NCBI GenBank assembly: GCA_945637645.1
Contig: CALZDK010000025.1
Span: forward strand, 1 to 14,372
Reading direction: 5' to 3'
DNA length: 14,372 nt
Origin: an uncultured Prevotella sp.
GTDB taxonomy: Bacteria > Bacteroidota > Bacteroidia > Bacteroidales > Bacteroidaceae
Part shown: piece by piece, positions 1-8,025 of the stretch
Layout of the letters: each line of letters opens with the position of its first letter
Position numbering within the stretch: position 1 is the stretch's first letter
The notes under the pieces: model-generated
The model's input: the letters and a program-made list of their open reading frames with translations, nothing else
Told to the model about the DNA's origin: nothing
The model's database searches: none
Made by a program: the position numbers and the translations under genes

Positions 1-9
1 AAAAAATGA
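1..9 (+). CDS. Possible 3' end of the upstream gene (ftsI-like by synteny)
   Basis: The first nine bases read AAA AAA TGA in one frame, which would be two Lys codons and a stop ending four bases before the murE start. In Bacteroidetes dcw clusters the gene before murE is usually ftsI, the septal transpeptidase (PBP3). Only two codons are visible, so the identity rests on synteny alone and even the frame is a guess. Confidence 0.25.
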   Translation, partial: KK

Positions 10-13
10 GGAT

Positions 14-1468
14 ATGAAACTGAACGAAATTCTAAGCAAGGTGAAACCTCTCGACATTGTTGGCAATGCGGAGGTGGAGATAACGGGAGTGAACATCGAC
101 TCACGCCGCATAGAGAAAGGACACCTCTTCGTTGCCATAAGGGGAACGCAGGTGGACGGACATTCGTTTATTCAGAAAGCGACCGACCTTGGGGCAGCGG
201 CAATACTGTGCGAACAACTGCCGGAGGAGCGTCGCGAGGGCGTGACATACGTAGTTGTGGATTCCACGGAAAGTGCTGTGGGACCAGTGGCTACGATGTT
301 CTATAACGATCCGACATCGAAATTGAAACTCGTGGGAGTGACGGGAACCAACGGCAAAACGACCATTGCCACCTTATTATATAATATGTTCCGCAAGTTC
401 GGATACAAGTGTGGATTGATATCCACGGTGTGTAACTACATTGAGGACAAGGCAGTGCCTGCCGACCACACCACTCCCGACCCGATAGAGCTTAACCGAC
501 TGCTTGCCGAGATGGTGGAGGCAGGCTGCGAGTATGCCTTCATGGAGTGCTCGAGCCACGCCATAGCACAGAAGCGCATCGGCGGACTGAAGTTTGCGGG
601 CGGTCTTTTCACCAACCTAACCCGCGACCACCTCGACTACCACAAGACCTTCGAGAACTACCGCGACGCTAAGAAGGCCTTCTTCGACATGCTGCCAAAG
701 GACGCATTCGCCATAACCAATGCCGACGACAAGAACGGTATGGTGATGGTGCAGAACACGAAGGCAAAGGTGAAGACCTACTCCACACGCACCATGGCAG
801 ACTTCAGGGGACGCATCATAGAGTGCCACTTTGAGGGAATGTATCTCGACATCGACGGGCACGAGGTAGGAGTGCAGTTTATAGGCAAGTTCAATGTCAG
901 CAACCTGCTCGCCGTTTACGGAGCGGCAGTGATGCTGGGCAAGAAGTCGGAGGACATTCTCGTGGTGCTCAGCACGTTGAAGAGCGTCAGCGGAAGACTG
1001 GAGCCGATACACTCTCCCGAAGGCTTCACAGCCATTGTGGATTACGCACATACGCCCGACGCCCTTGAGAATGTGCTCAATGCCATTCATGAGGTGCTCG
1101 ACGGAAAGGGACACGTAATCACCGTTTGCGGTGCCGGTGGCAACCGCGACAAGGGCAAGCGGCCACTGATGGCACAGGAAGCCGCAAAGCAGAGCGACAA
1201 GGTGATAATAACCAGCGACAACCCACGCTTTGAGGAGCCGCAGGATATCATTAACGACATGCTCGCGGGTCTCAACGCACAGCAGATGAAGAAGGTGCTG
1301 AGCATTGCCGACCGCCGCGAGGCAATACGTACCGCCTGCATGCTGGCGCAGAAGGGCGACGTGATACTCATTGCCGGAAAGGGACATGAGGACTATCAGG
1401 AGATAAAGGGAGTCAAGCACCACTTCGACGACCGTGAGGAAGTAAGAAAGATTTTTGAGCAAAAATAA
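14..1468 (+). CDS. murE: UDP-MurNAc-L-Ala-D-Glu:meso-diaminopimelate ligase MurE
   Basis: Cytoplasmic Mur ligase that adds the third stem-peptide residue to UDP-MurNAc-L-Ala-D-Glu, using ATP. The 484 residues are close to the E. coli length (about 495). An N-terminal UDP-binding domain contains the DSRR segment near residue 30. The ATP P-loop GTNGKTT lies at 111-117. Lys220 in YRDAK fits the carbamylated lysine of the family. The C-terminal domain carries DNPR at 402-405, the signature of enzymes that select meso-diaminopimelate rather than L-lysine, and ends with a GKGHEDYQ block. The start follows a GAGGA-like stretch at 9-12. The stop is 6 bp before mraY, so the two are almost certainly co-transcribed. 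Unlike E. coli, no murF follows. The family call is very secure; DAP specificity is inferred from the motif. Confidence 0.97.
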   Translation: MKLNEILSKVKPLDIVGNAEVEITGVNIDSRRIEKGHLFVAIRGTQVDGHSFIQKATDLGAAAILCEQLPEERREGVTYVVVDSTESAVGPVATMFYNDPTSKLKLVGVTGTNGKTTIATLLYNMFRKFGYKCGLISTVCNYIEDKAVPADHTTPDPIELNRLLAEMVEAGCEYAFMECSSHAIAQKRIGGLKFAGGLFTNLTRDHLDYHKTFENYRDAKKAFFDMLPKDAFAITNADDKNGMVMVQNTKAKVKTYSTRTMADFRGRIIECHFEGMYLDIDGHEVGVQFIGKFNVSNLLAVYGAAVMLGKKSEDILVVLSTLKSVSGRLEPIHSPEGFTAIVDYAHTPDALENVLNAIHEVLDGKGHVITVCGAGGNRDKGKRPLMAQEAAKQSDKVIITSDNPRFEEPQDIINDMLAGLNAQQMKKVLSIADRREAIRTACMLAQKGDVILIAGKGHEDYQEIKGVKHHFDDREEVRKIFEQK

Positions 1469-1474
1469 GGGAAT

Positions 1475-2746
1475 ATGCTGTACTATCTTTTCAGGTTTCT
1501 TGACCAGTACGACATCCCAGGTTCACACATCTGGGCGTACATCTCGTTCAGGTCGCTGCTGACACTCATACTGTCTTTGGTGATCTCGGCATGGTTTGGC
1601 GAGCGTTTCATAAAATACATGAAGCGCCGCAACATCTCTGAAGTGCAGCGCGACGCGAGCATCGACCCGTTTGGCGTTGAGAAGAAGGGTGTGCCTACAA
1701 TGGGCGGCATAATAATCATTGTCGCCATTCTCATTCCCGTGCTACTGCTCGGACGTATGCGCAACATCTATCTCATATTGATGATAGTGACAACAGTATG
1801 GCTCGGCTTCCTCGGCTTCCTCGACGACTACATAAAGATATTCCGCCGCAACAAGGAAGGCCTGAAGGGAAAATACAAGATTGTGGGACAGGTGTCGATA
1901 GGTCTCATAGTGGGACTTGTGCTATACTTCAGCCCTGACGCCGTGATGAGGGAGAACGTCACCGTGGAGCGACAGAGCCAGGAACTTGTGGTGAAACACA
2001 AGAGCAACGCGGAGAAATCGCTTAAGACAACGATACCGTTCATAAAGAACCACAACCTCGACTACTCCGAGATAATGTCGTTTTGCGGCAAATACAAGAC
2101 GGAGGCAGGCTGGATTCTCTTCGTGCTGATGACCATTCTCGTGGTTACGGCAGTCTCTAACGGTGCCAACCTCAACGACGGAATGGACGGAATGTGTGCG
2201 GGCAACTCCGCCGTGATAGGTGTGGCGTTGGGCATTTTCGCTTACGTATCGAGTCATATTGAATACGCCTCCTACCTGAACATCATGTATATTCCGGGCT
2301 CGGAGGAACTGGTGGTGTTCATCTGTGCTTTCGTGGGTGCCATGATAGGTTTCCTCTGGTACAATGCCTATCCTGCACAGGTGTTTATGGGCGACACTGG
2401 TTCGCTGATGATTGGAGGCATCATAGGTGTCTGCGCCATCATCATACACAAGGAACTCATGCTGCCCATACTATGTGGAATATTCTTCGTGGAGAGCCTC
2501 AGTGTGATAATACAGACGCAGTGGTTCAAGCTGCAGAAGCGAAAGGGACGCAGGGTGAGGGTTTTCCGTGCCACTCCAATCCACGACAATTTCCGCCGCC
2601 TCGACTCGCAGCTCGACTCCACGAGCACATACATACTAAAGGGTTGGCCTCGTCGCCCTTTCCATGAGTCGAAGATTACGATACGCTTCTGGATTGTGAC
2701 AATAATCCTGGCGGCATTTACAATTATTACACTGAAGATAAGATAA
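1475..2746 (+). CDS. mraY: Phospho-MurNAc-pentapeptide transferase MraY
   Basis: Integral membrane enzyme that transfers phospho-MurNAc-pentapeptide from UDP to undecaprenyl phosphate, forming lipid I on the inner face of the membrane. Visible motifs are FLDDY with the Asp pair 117-118, NLNDGMDG at 232-239 (NLTDGLDG in many homologues) and FMGDTGS with the Mg-ligand Asp307. At 423 residues it is about 60 longer than E. coli MraY. Most of the excess is a polar segment at about 153-210, between the predicted TM4 and TM5, which should face the periplasm. The usual HHH triad reads H370-D371-N372, followed by an extra stretch before HESK and the last TM segment. It lies 6 bp after murE and 2 bp before murD. 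All catalytic aspartates are present, so I expect an active enzyme; the altered triad is probably a lineage trait. Confidence 0.96.
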   Translation: MLYYLFRFLDQYDIPGSHIWAYISFRSLLTLILSLVISAWFGERFIKYMKRRNISEVQRDASIDPFGVEKKGVPTMGGIIIIVAILIPVLLLGRMRNIYLILMIVTTVWLGFLGFLDDYIKIFRRNKEGLKGKYKIVGQVSIGLIVGLVLYFSPDAVMRENVTVERQSQELVVKHKSNAEKSLKTTIPFIKNHNLDYSEIMSFCGKYKTEAGWILFVLMTILVVTAVSNGANLNDGMDGMCAGNSAVIGVALGIFAYVSSHIEYASYLNIMYIPGSEELVVFICAFVGAMIGFLWYNAYPAQVFMGDTGSLMIGGIIGVCAIIIHKELMLPILCGIFFVESLSVIIQTQWFKLQKRKGRRVRVFRATPIHDNFRRLDSQLDSTSTYILKGWPRRPFHESKITIRFWIVTIILAAFTIITLKIR

Positions 2747-2748
2747 AG

Positions 2749-4080
2749 ATGAAAAGAATAGTTATATTAGGTGCCGCAGAGAGCGGCGCGGGAGCAGCAG
2801 TGCTGGCTAAGAAGGAAGGCTTCGACGTGTTCGTGTCGGACATGTCGGTCATTAAGGACAAATACAAGAAGATGCTCGACGACCACGCAATAGAGTGGGA
2901 GGAAGGCAAGCACTCGGAAGAGAAGATTCTCAACGCCGACGAGATAATAAAAAGTCCGGGAATACCCGACACGGCTCCAATGATAAGGAAGATTGTGGAG
3001 AAAGGCATACACATCATAAGCGAGATAGAGTTTGCTGGACGCTACACCGACTCGAAGATGATCTGCATTACGGGAAGTAACGGAAAGACAACGACAACGT
3101 CGCTTATCTACCACATATTCAAGGAAGCAGGCTACGACGCAGGACTGGCAGGCAACATAGGAAACTCGCTCGCATTGCAGGTGGCTGAGGATCCGCACGA
3201 ATACTACATCATTGAGCTTAGCTCGTTCCAGCTCGACAACATGTACGACTTCCGTGCCAACATCGCCATTCTGCTCAACATCACTCCCGACCATCTCGAC
3301 CGCTACGACAACTGCATGCAGAACTATGTCGATGCGAAGATGCGCATCATACAGAACCAGACAGACAAGGACGCCTTCATCTATTGGAACGACGACCCGA
3401 TAATAAAGCGCGAGCTGGAAAAATATGACATCAAGGCAGTGCAATACCCATTTTCCGAACTGAAGGAGAAAGGATCGATAGGATATATCGAGGAAGGCGA
3501 ATACAAGATAGAGTGTCCGGAGCCGTTCAACATGGAGCAGGAGGAGATGAGCCTCACAGGCAAGCACAACATCTACAACAGCCTTGCCGCTGGCATCGCC
3601 TCCGACATCTCGGGCATAAAGAAGGACGTGATAAAGCAAAGTCTAAGCGACTTCCCTGGAGTGGAACATCGACTGGAGAAGGTGGCTACTGTGAGAGGCG
3701 TACACTATGTGAACGACTCGAAGGCTACAAACGTGGACGCCTGCTGGTATGCCCTTGAGAGCATGAAGACAAAGGTGATACTGATTATCGGTGGAAAAGA
3801 CAAGGGCAATGACTACAACGCGATAAGCGACCTCGTGAAGCGTAAGTGCGCCGGATTAGTTTATCTCGGTGCCGACAACACCAAGCTCCACAACTTCTTC
3901 GACGGATTCGGCATCCCGGTGCGCGACACACACTCGATGAAAGACTGTGTGGCTGCCTGCTACGAGATGGCACAGCCAGGCGACACGGTGCTCCTAAGCC
4001 CCTGCTGCGCCAGCTTCGATTTGTTCAAGAACATGGAGGACCGTGGCGAGCAGTTCAAGACATTGGTAAGAGCCTTGTAA
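2749..4080 (+). CDS. murD: UDP-MurNAc-L-alanine:D-glutamate ligase MurD
   Basis: Cytoplasmic Mur ligase adding D-Glu to UDP-MurNAc-L-Ala with ATP. The 443 residues match the family length. The N-terminal Rossmann-like domain starts with IVILGAAESG. The P-loop GSNGKTTT begins at residue 109. ELSSFQLD (156-163) is a hallmark of MurD in the central domain, and Lys197 in YVDAK fits the carbamylated lysine. HRLE (307-310) and NDSKATN (322-328) mark the junction to the C-terminal domain. The gene begins 2 bp after the mraY stop, which implies translational coupling, and is followed by a 40 bp A-rich gap before ftsW. Nothing is truncated or unusual. Confidence 0.97.
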   Translation: MKRIVILGAAESGAGAAVLAKKEGFDVFVSDMSVIKDKYKKMLDDHAIEWEEGKHSEEKILNADEIIKSPGIPDTAPMIRKIVEKGIHIISEIEFAGRYTDSKMICITGSNGKTTTTSLIYHIFKEAGYDAGLAGNIGNSLALQVAEDPHEYYIIELSSFQLDNMYDFRANIAILLNITPDHLDRYDNCMQNYVDAKMRIIQNQTDKDAFIYWNDDPIIKRELEKYDIKAVQYPFSELKEKGSIGYIEEGEYKIECPEPFNMEQEEMSLTGKHNIYNSLAAGIASDISGIKKDVIKQSLSDFPGVEHRLEKVATVRGVHYVNDSKATNVDACWYALESMKTKVILIIGGKDKGNDYNAISDLVKRKCAGLVYLGADNTKLHNFFDGFGIPVRDTHSMKDCVAACYEMAQPGDTVLLSPCCASFDLFKNMEDRGEQFKTLVRAL

Positions 4081-4120
4081 CGCGGCGCTTGCACGACAAA
4101 ACAAAAAAAACGGAAGAAAA

Positions 4121-5401
4121 ATGAATCACAAGATAGGCAATCTTTTCAAAGGCGACAAGGTCATCTGGATGGTGCTGTTCATGCTCTGCATGATCAGTGT
4201 TGTCGAGGTGTTCAGTGCCTCAAGCAACCTTACCTACAAGAGCAACAACTACATCATGCCTATCGTCAAACATTCGGCGACGATTATCGTTGGCGTGTTC
4301 ATAGCAATAGTGACGGTGAAGATACAATGCCGCTATTTCAAGTTGGCTACACCGTTTCTCATCGTGCTCTCGTTCTTCACCCTGCTGTGGGTGCTCTTTG
4401 CGGGTGAGACCATCAACGGGGCGAACCGCGTGATAGAGATAGCGGGACAGACATTCCAGCCTTCGGAGATAGCGAAGGGAACGATGGTTCTCGCCTCGGC
4501 ACAGATACTCAGTGCCATGCAAACCGACCGCGGCACAACGGACAAGAAGGCAATGAGGTTTATACTCATCTTGCTCGCGCCCTTCGTGTTACTCATAGGC
4601 AAGGAGAACCTTTCAACGGCTGCACTGCTGTGTTTTGTAATCTTCCTGATGATGGTGATAGGAAGAGTGCCGATGGTGCAGCTCGGCAAACTGCTCGGCG
4701 TGGTGGTGCTGTGTGCCTCACTTGCCGTGGGAGCCGTGATGGCGCTCGGAAACGACGAGCCGCAGGAGAATCCCAACCTCACAAAGACAGAGGAGGTGGC
4801 AAGCAAGGCGGAAACGAAATCGTCGAATGTGGGCAAGCTGCAACGTCTTGGCACATGGAAGGGAAGAATAAGGAAATTCCTCGATAACAAGGAGGTGGCT
4901 CCCAAGGACTACGACCTCGACAAGGACGCACAGGTGGCTCATGCCAACATTGCCATAGTGACGAGCAACATAATAGGCAAGGGACCAGGCAACTCTGTGG
5001 AGCGCGACTTCCTCGCACAGGCCTTCTCCGACTTTATCTATGCCATAATCATAGAGGAGATGGGAATAGGCGGAGCAATACTCGTGGTGTTTCTCTACAT
5101 AGTGCTGCTCTTCAGAACTGCAAGGATAGCCAACCGCTGCGAGAACAACTTCCCCGCTTTCCTTGCCATGGGACTTGCCCTGCTGTTAGTGGTTCAGGCA
5201 GTATTCAACATGCTTGTGGCTGTGGGTCTTGCTCCTGTAACGGGCCAGCCTTTGCCGCTGATAAGCAAGGGAGGAACGTCAACCATCATCAACTGCGCCT
5301 ACATAGGCATGATACTGAGCATAAGCCGTTCAGCCAAGCGTAAGGTAAGCGACAAGCAGGAAACCGACAGTGGTGAAACTCCTGCCGTTGTGGTGGCATA
5401 A
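4121..5401 (+). CDS. ftsW: Septal peptidoglycan glycosyltransferase FtsW (SEDS family)
   Basis: Polytopic membrane protein of the SEDS family that polymerises lipid II at the septum with its partner transpeptidase FtsI. The 426 residues contain many hydrophobic segments, QPSEIAKG in the first half, GKENLSTAALL, the conserved loop segment GPGNSVERDF, and SDFIYAIIIEEMG, where Asp304 aligns with the essential Asp of E. coli FtsW (HTDF). The family block PVTGQPLPLISKGGTS ends at 387. A very polar stretch at about 210-241, rich in Glu, Lys and Thr, lengthens the loop before the catalytic segment compared with E. coli. RodA is the main alternative, but the position between murD and murG favours FtsW. 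The start follows an A-rich leader. A 112 bp gap with a promoter-like box separates it from murG. Confidence 0.94.
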   Translation: MNHKIGNLFKGDKVIWMVLFMLCMISVVEVFSASSNLTYKSNNYIMPIVKHSATIIVGVFIAIVTVKIQCRYFKLATPFLIVLSFFTLLWVLFAGETINGANRVIEIAGQTFQPSEIAKGTMVLASAQILSAMQTDRGTTDKKAMRFILILLAPFVLLIGKENLSTAALLCFVIFLMMVIGRVPMVQLGKLLGVVVLCASLAVGAVMALGNDEPQENPNLTKTEEVASKAETKSSNVGKLQRLGTWKGRIRKFLDNKEVAPKDYDLDKDAQVAHANIAIVTSNIIGKGPGNSVERDFLAQAFSDFIYAIIIEEMGIGGAILVVFLYIVLLFRTARIANRCENNFPAFLAMGLALLLVVQAVFNMLVAVGLAPVTGQPLPLISKGGTSTIINCAYIGMILSISRSAKRKVSDKQETDSGETPAVVVA

Positions 5402-5478
5402 GACGATGACGATGTCAATCAATTAAGGAAAAAAAGAAAAAAAATGCCGCAGAATGACATTATAAGATAGAAAATTAG

Positions 5479-5486
5479 TAATTTTG
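5479..5486 (+). promoter_or_regulatory. Bacteroidetes-type -7 box upstream of murG
   Basis: TAATTTTG matches the TAnnTTTG -7 consensus of the Bacteroidetes housekeeping sigma factor, and is followed by CA as in the ung promoter of this window. Transcription would start near 5492, giving a leader of about 20 bases before the murG ATG at 5514. It lies in the largest gap inside the cluster (5402-5513, AT-rich). No TTTG is visible at the expected -33 position, so activity is uncertain. Confidence 0.5.
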
Positions 5487-5513
5487 CACACTATTATAAT
5501 ATATAAATAAGGT

Positions 5514-6629
5514 ATGAGTGACAGTTTGAGAATCATAATCAGCGGTGGAGGCACGGGAGGACACATTTTTCCTGCCGTATCTATTGCCAATGCCATAAAG
5601 GCATTGAGACCAGAGGCGGAGATACTCTTCGTCGGCGCACAGGGAAGAATGGAGATGCAACGTGTTCCTGCAGCAGGATATGAGATTGTAGGATTGCCTG
5701 TAAGGGGACTTATACGTCCGCTGTGGTCGCCAAAGAACATCGGCGTGGCACTCGACTACCTAAAGAGCCTCCGACAGGTGAGAAAGATAGTCAACGACTT
5801 CAAGCCGCAGGCGGCGGTGGGAGTGGGAGGATATGCCAGTGGAGCAACTCTCGACGCGGCTGCGAGACTCGGAATCCCTTGCCTCATTCAGGAGCAGAAT
5901 TCCTATGCGGGAGTGACTAACAAGCACTTGGCGAAGAAGGCGTCGAAGATTTGTGTGGCATACGACGAAATGGAGCGTTTCTTCCCTGCCGACAAGATAA
6001 TGAAGACTGGAAACCCCGTGAGGCAAAACCTTCTCGACACTAAACTGACACGAGAAGAGGCGATAAAGACATTTGGCCTTGATCCGACGAAGAAGACAAT
6101 ACTCTTTGTGGGCGGAAGCCTTGGGGCAAGGACAATCAACGAGAGCATACTGCGCCGCCTCGACACCATACGCAAGTCGGACGTGCAGATAATCTGGCAG
6201 ACAGGAAAATACTACAACGCCAAGATAAACGAGCAACTGGCAGCCGTGGAGCCAATAGTCAACCTGATAGCCACCGACTTCATAAGCGACATGGGTGCGG
6301 CATACAAGGCAGCCGACCTCGTGATAAGCCGCGCAGGGGCAAGCAGCATCTCTGAGTTCTGCTTAATAGGAAAACCAGTGATTCTCGTGCCCTCGCCTAA
6401 CGTTGCCGAAGACCATCAGACAAAGAACGCCATGGCATTGGTGAACAGGCAGGCGGCAATGATAATGAAGGACAGCATGGCGCCAAACGAGCTGCTCGAC
6501 CTCGCGCTGGAAACAGTGAAGAGCGACGGAAAACTCAAAAGCCTGAGCATGAACATCAAGAAACTGGCACTGCCTGACTCTGCGGAAATAATAGCCAAGG
6601 AAGTGCTGAAATTAGTCAAAAGCGAATAA
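5514..6629 (+). CDS. murG: UDP-GlcNAc:lipid I GlcNAc transferase MurG
   Basis: Peripheral membrane GT-B glycosyltransferase that converts lipid I to lipid II at the cytoplasmic face. The N-terminal glycine loop GGGTGGH (11-17) and the later GVGGYASG and QEQNSYAG blocks form the acceptor domain. The C-terminal donor domain has FVGGSLGA, then RAGASSISE (273-281, where Glu281 fits the UDP-GlcNAc-binding Glu), KPVILVPSP and DHQTKNA (300-306). The 371 residues are typical. The start is supported by MSDSLRI placing the glycine loop at the usual distance from the N-terminus, and by the -7 box about 28 bases upstream. It ends 2 bp before murC. ATA is used for more than half of its Ile codons by hand tally, as in its neighbours. 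Confidence 0.97.
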   Translation: MSDSLRIIISGGGTGGHIFPAVSIANAIKALRPEAEILFVGAQGRMEMQRVPAAGYEIVGLPVRGLIRPLWSPKNIGVALDYLKSLRQVRKIVNDFKPQAAVGVGGYASGATLDAAARLGIPCLIQEQNSYAGVTNKHLAKKASKICVAYDEMERFFPADKIMKTGNPVRQNLLDTKLTREEAIKTFGLDPTKKTILFVGGSLGARTINESILRRLDTIRKSDVQIIWQTGKYYNAKINEQLAAVEPIVNLIATDFISDMGAAYKAADLVISRAGASSISEFCLIGKPVILVPSPNVAEDHQTKNAMALVNRQAAMIMKDSMAPNELLDLALETVKSDGKLKSLSMNIKKLALPDSAEIIAKEVLKLVKSE

Positions 6630-6631
6630 TT

Positions 6632-8011
6632 ATGGAACTTAAAGATATAAAGGCAGTATATTTCATCGGTGCGGGCGGCATAGGAATGAGCGCCATAGCA
6701 CGATATTTCCTACACAAGGGCATTGTGGTGGCAGGATACGATAAGACTTCCACACCACTGACACTGCAGCTTGAGAAGGAGGGTATGCTGATACACTACG
6801 ACGAGAACATCGACGAAATTCCAGCGGCTTGCAAAGACCCAAGGAGCTGTCTCGTGATCTATACGCCTGCAATACCTGCCGAACATAAGGAACTCGTATT
6901 CTTCCGTGAGAACAACTTCGGAATAGAGAAACGCGCACAGGTGCTCGGCACACTGACACGCACACACAAGGGGCTTTGTGTGGCAGGCACTCACGGAAAG
7001 ACAACCACTTCGACCATGTGTGCACACATAATGCACCAGAGCAACGTGGATTGCAACGCCTTTCTCGGAGGCATCTCGAAGAACTACGGTACAAACTACA
7101 TACTCAGCGACAGCGACTATGTGGTGATAGAGGCCGACGAGTTCGACCGGTCGTTCCACTGGCTGCGTCCGTGGATAAGTGTTATAACCGCCACCGACCC
7201 CGACCATCTCGACATCTACGGCACCAAGGAGGCTTATCTTGAGAGCTTCAACCACTACTCCACGCTAATACAGCCAGGTGGTGCGCTCATCATACGCAAG
7301 GGACTTGAGATGAAAGACGACCTGCAGCCGGGAGTGAGAAGATATGAGTATAGCCGCGACGAGGGCGACTTCCACGCAGAGAACATCGTGATAGAAAACG
7401 GTGAGATAACCTTCGACTTCGTCTCTCCTATAGAGAATGTGAGAGGCGTGCGCCTCGGACAGCCAATTCCCATAAACATTGAGAACGGTGTGGGAGCTAT
7501 GGCAATGGCACAATTGGCTGGCTGCACGGCAGACGAGCTGCGCCGTGGAATGGAGACCTACGGTGGCGTTGACCGCCGTTTCGACTTCAAGCTGAAGAAC
7601 GACCGCATCGTTTTCCTCAGCGACTATGCACACCATCCGCAGGAGATATACCAGAGCGCGAGGAGCATACGCGAACTATACCGTGACAGGCGCATAACGG
7701 CAATTTTCCAGCCACACCTCTACACCCGCACGAGGGACTTCTACAAGGACTTTGCCAACAGCCTAAGCCAGCTCGACGAGGTGGTGCTCTGCGACATCTA
7801 TCCCGCACGCGAGGAGCCAATACCTGGAGTCAGCTCCAAACTCATCTACGACAACCTGAAGGAAGGCGTGGAGAAGGAGATGATAAGCAAGGACGAGGTT
7901 CTCGACTATGTCAGAAACCACGATTTCGAGGTGCTCATAGTGCTTGGCGCAGGCGACCTCGACAACTATGTGCCAGAGATTACGCGCCTGCTTGAGGAGA
8001 AACTGAAATAA
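6632..8011 (+). CDS. murC: UDP-MurNAc:L-alanine ligase MurC
   Basis: Cytoplasmic Mur ligase for the first stem-peptide residue. The start of the protein reads FIGAGGIGMSAIA, the dinucleotide-like UDP-binding loop specific to MurC. The P-loop AGTHGKTTT runs from 118 to 126; the His is characteristic of MurC and Mpl. The central domain has EADEFDRSF and DPDHLDIYG, and the C-terminal domain opens near SDYAHHP (330-336). At 459 residues it is somewhat shorter than E. coli MurC (491) but has all domains. Mpl, the recycling ligase, shares the P-loop; the dcw position and the absence of Mpl-like extensions favour MurC. It starts 2 bp after murG, and two TAA codons in a row end it, 14 bp before ftsQ. 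Confidence 0.96.
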   Translation: MELKDIKAVYFIGAGGIGMSAIARYFLHKGIVVAGYDKTSTPLTLQLEKEGMLIHYDENIDEIPAACKDPRSCLVIYTPAIPAEHKELVFFRENNFGIEKRAQVLGTLTRTHKGLCVAGTHGKTTTSTMCAHIMHQSNVDCNAFLGGISKNYGTNYILSDSDYVVIEADEFDRSFHWLRPWISVITATDPDHLDIYGTKEAYLESFNHYSTLIQPGGALIIRKGLEMKDDLQPGVRRYEYSRDEGDFHAENIVIENGEITFDFVSPIENVRGVRLGQPIPINIENGVGAMAMAQLAGCTADELRRGMETYGGVDRRFDFKLKNDRIVFLSDYAHHPQEIYQSARSIRELYRDRRITAIFQPHLYTRTRDFYKDFANSLSQLDEVVLCDIYPAREEPIPGVSSKLIYDNLKEGVEKEMISKDEVLDYVRNHDFEVLIVLGAGDLDNYVPEITRLLEEKLK

Positions 8012-8025
8012 TAAACGGAAACAAC

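Noticed and set aside
617..1462. Long antisense open frame over murE (281 codons)
   Set aside because: Same effect of codon bias in a verified gene; no start signals or recognisable domains.
2767..3639. Long antisense open frame over murD (290 codons)
   Set aside because: Antisense to a well-supported ligase, with no recognisable domain.
5443..5469. Nine-codon ORF with an AAGGA stretch upstream in the ftsW-murG gap
   Set aside because: Too short, upstream of the predicted murG transcription start, and without regulatory codon content or an attenuator hairpin.
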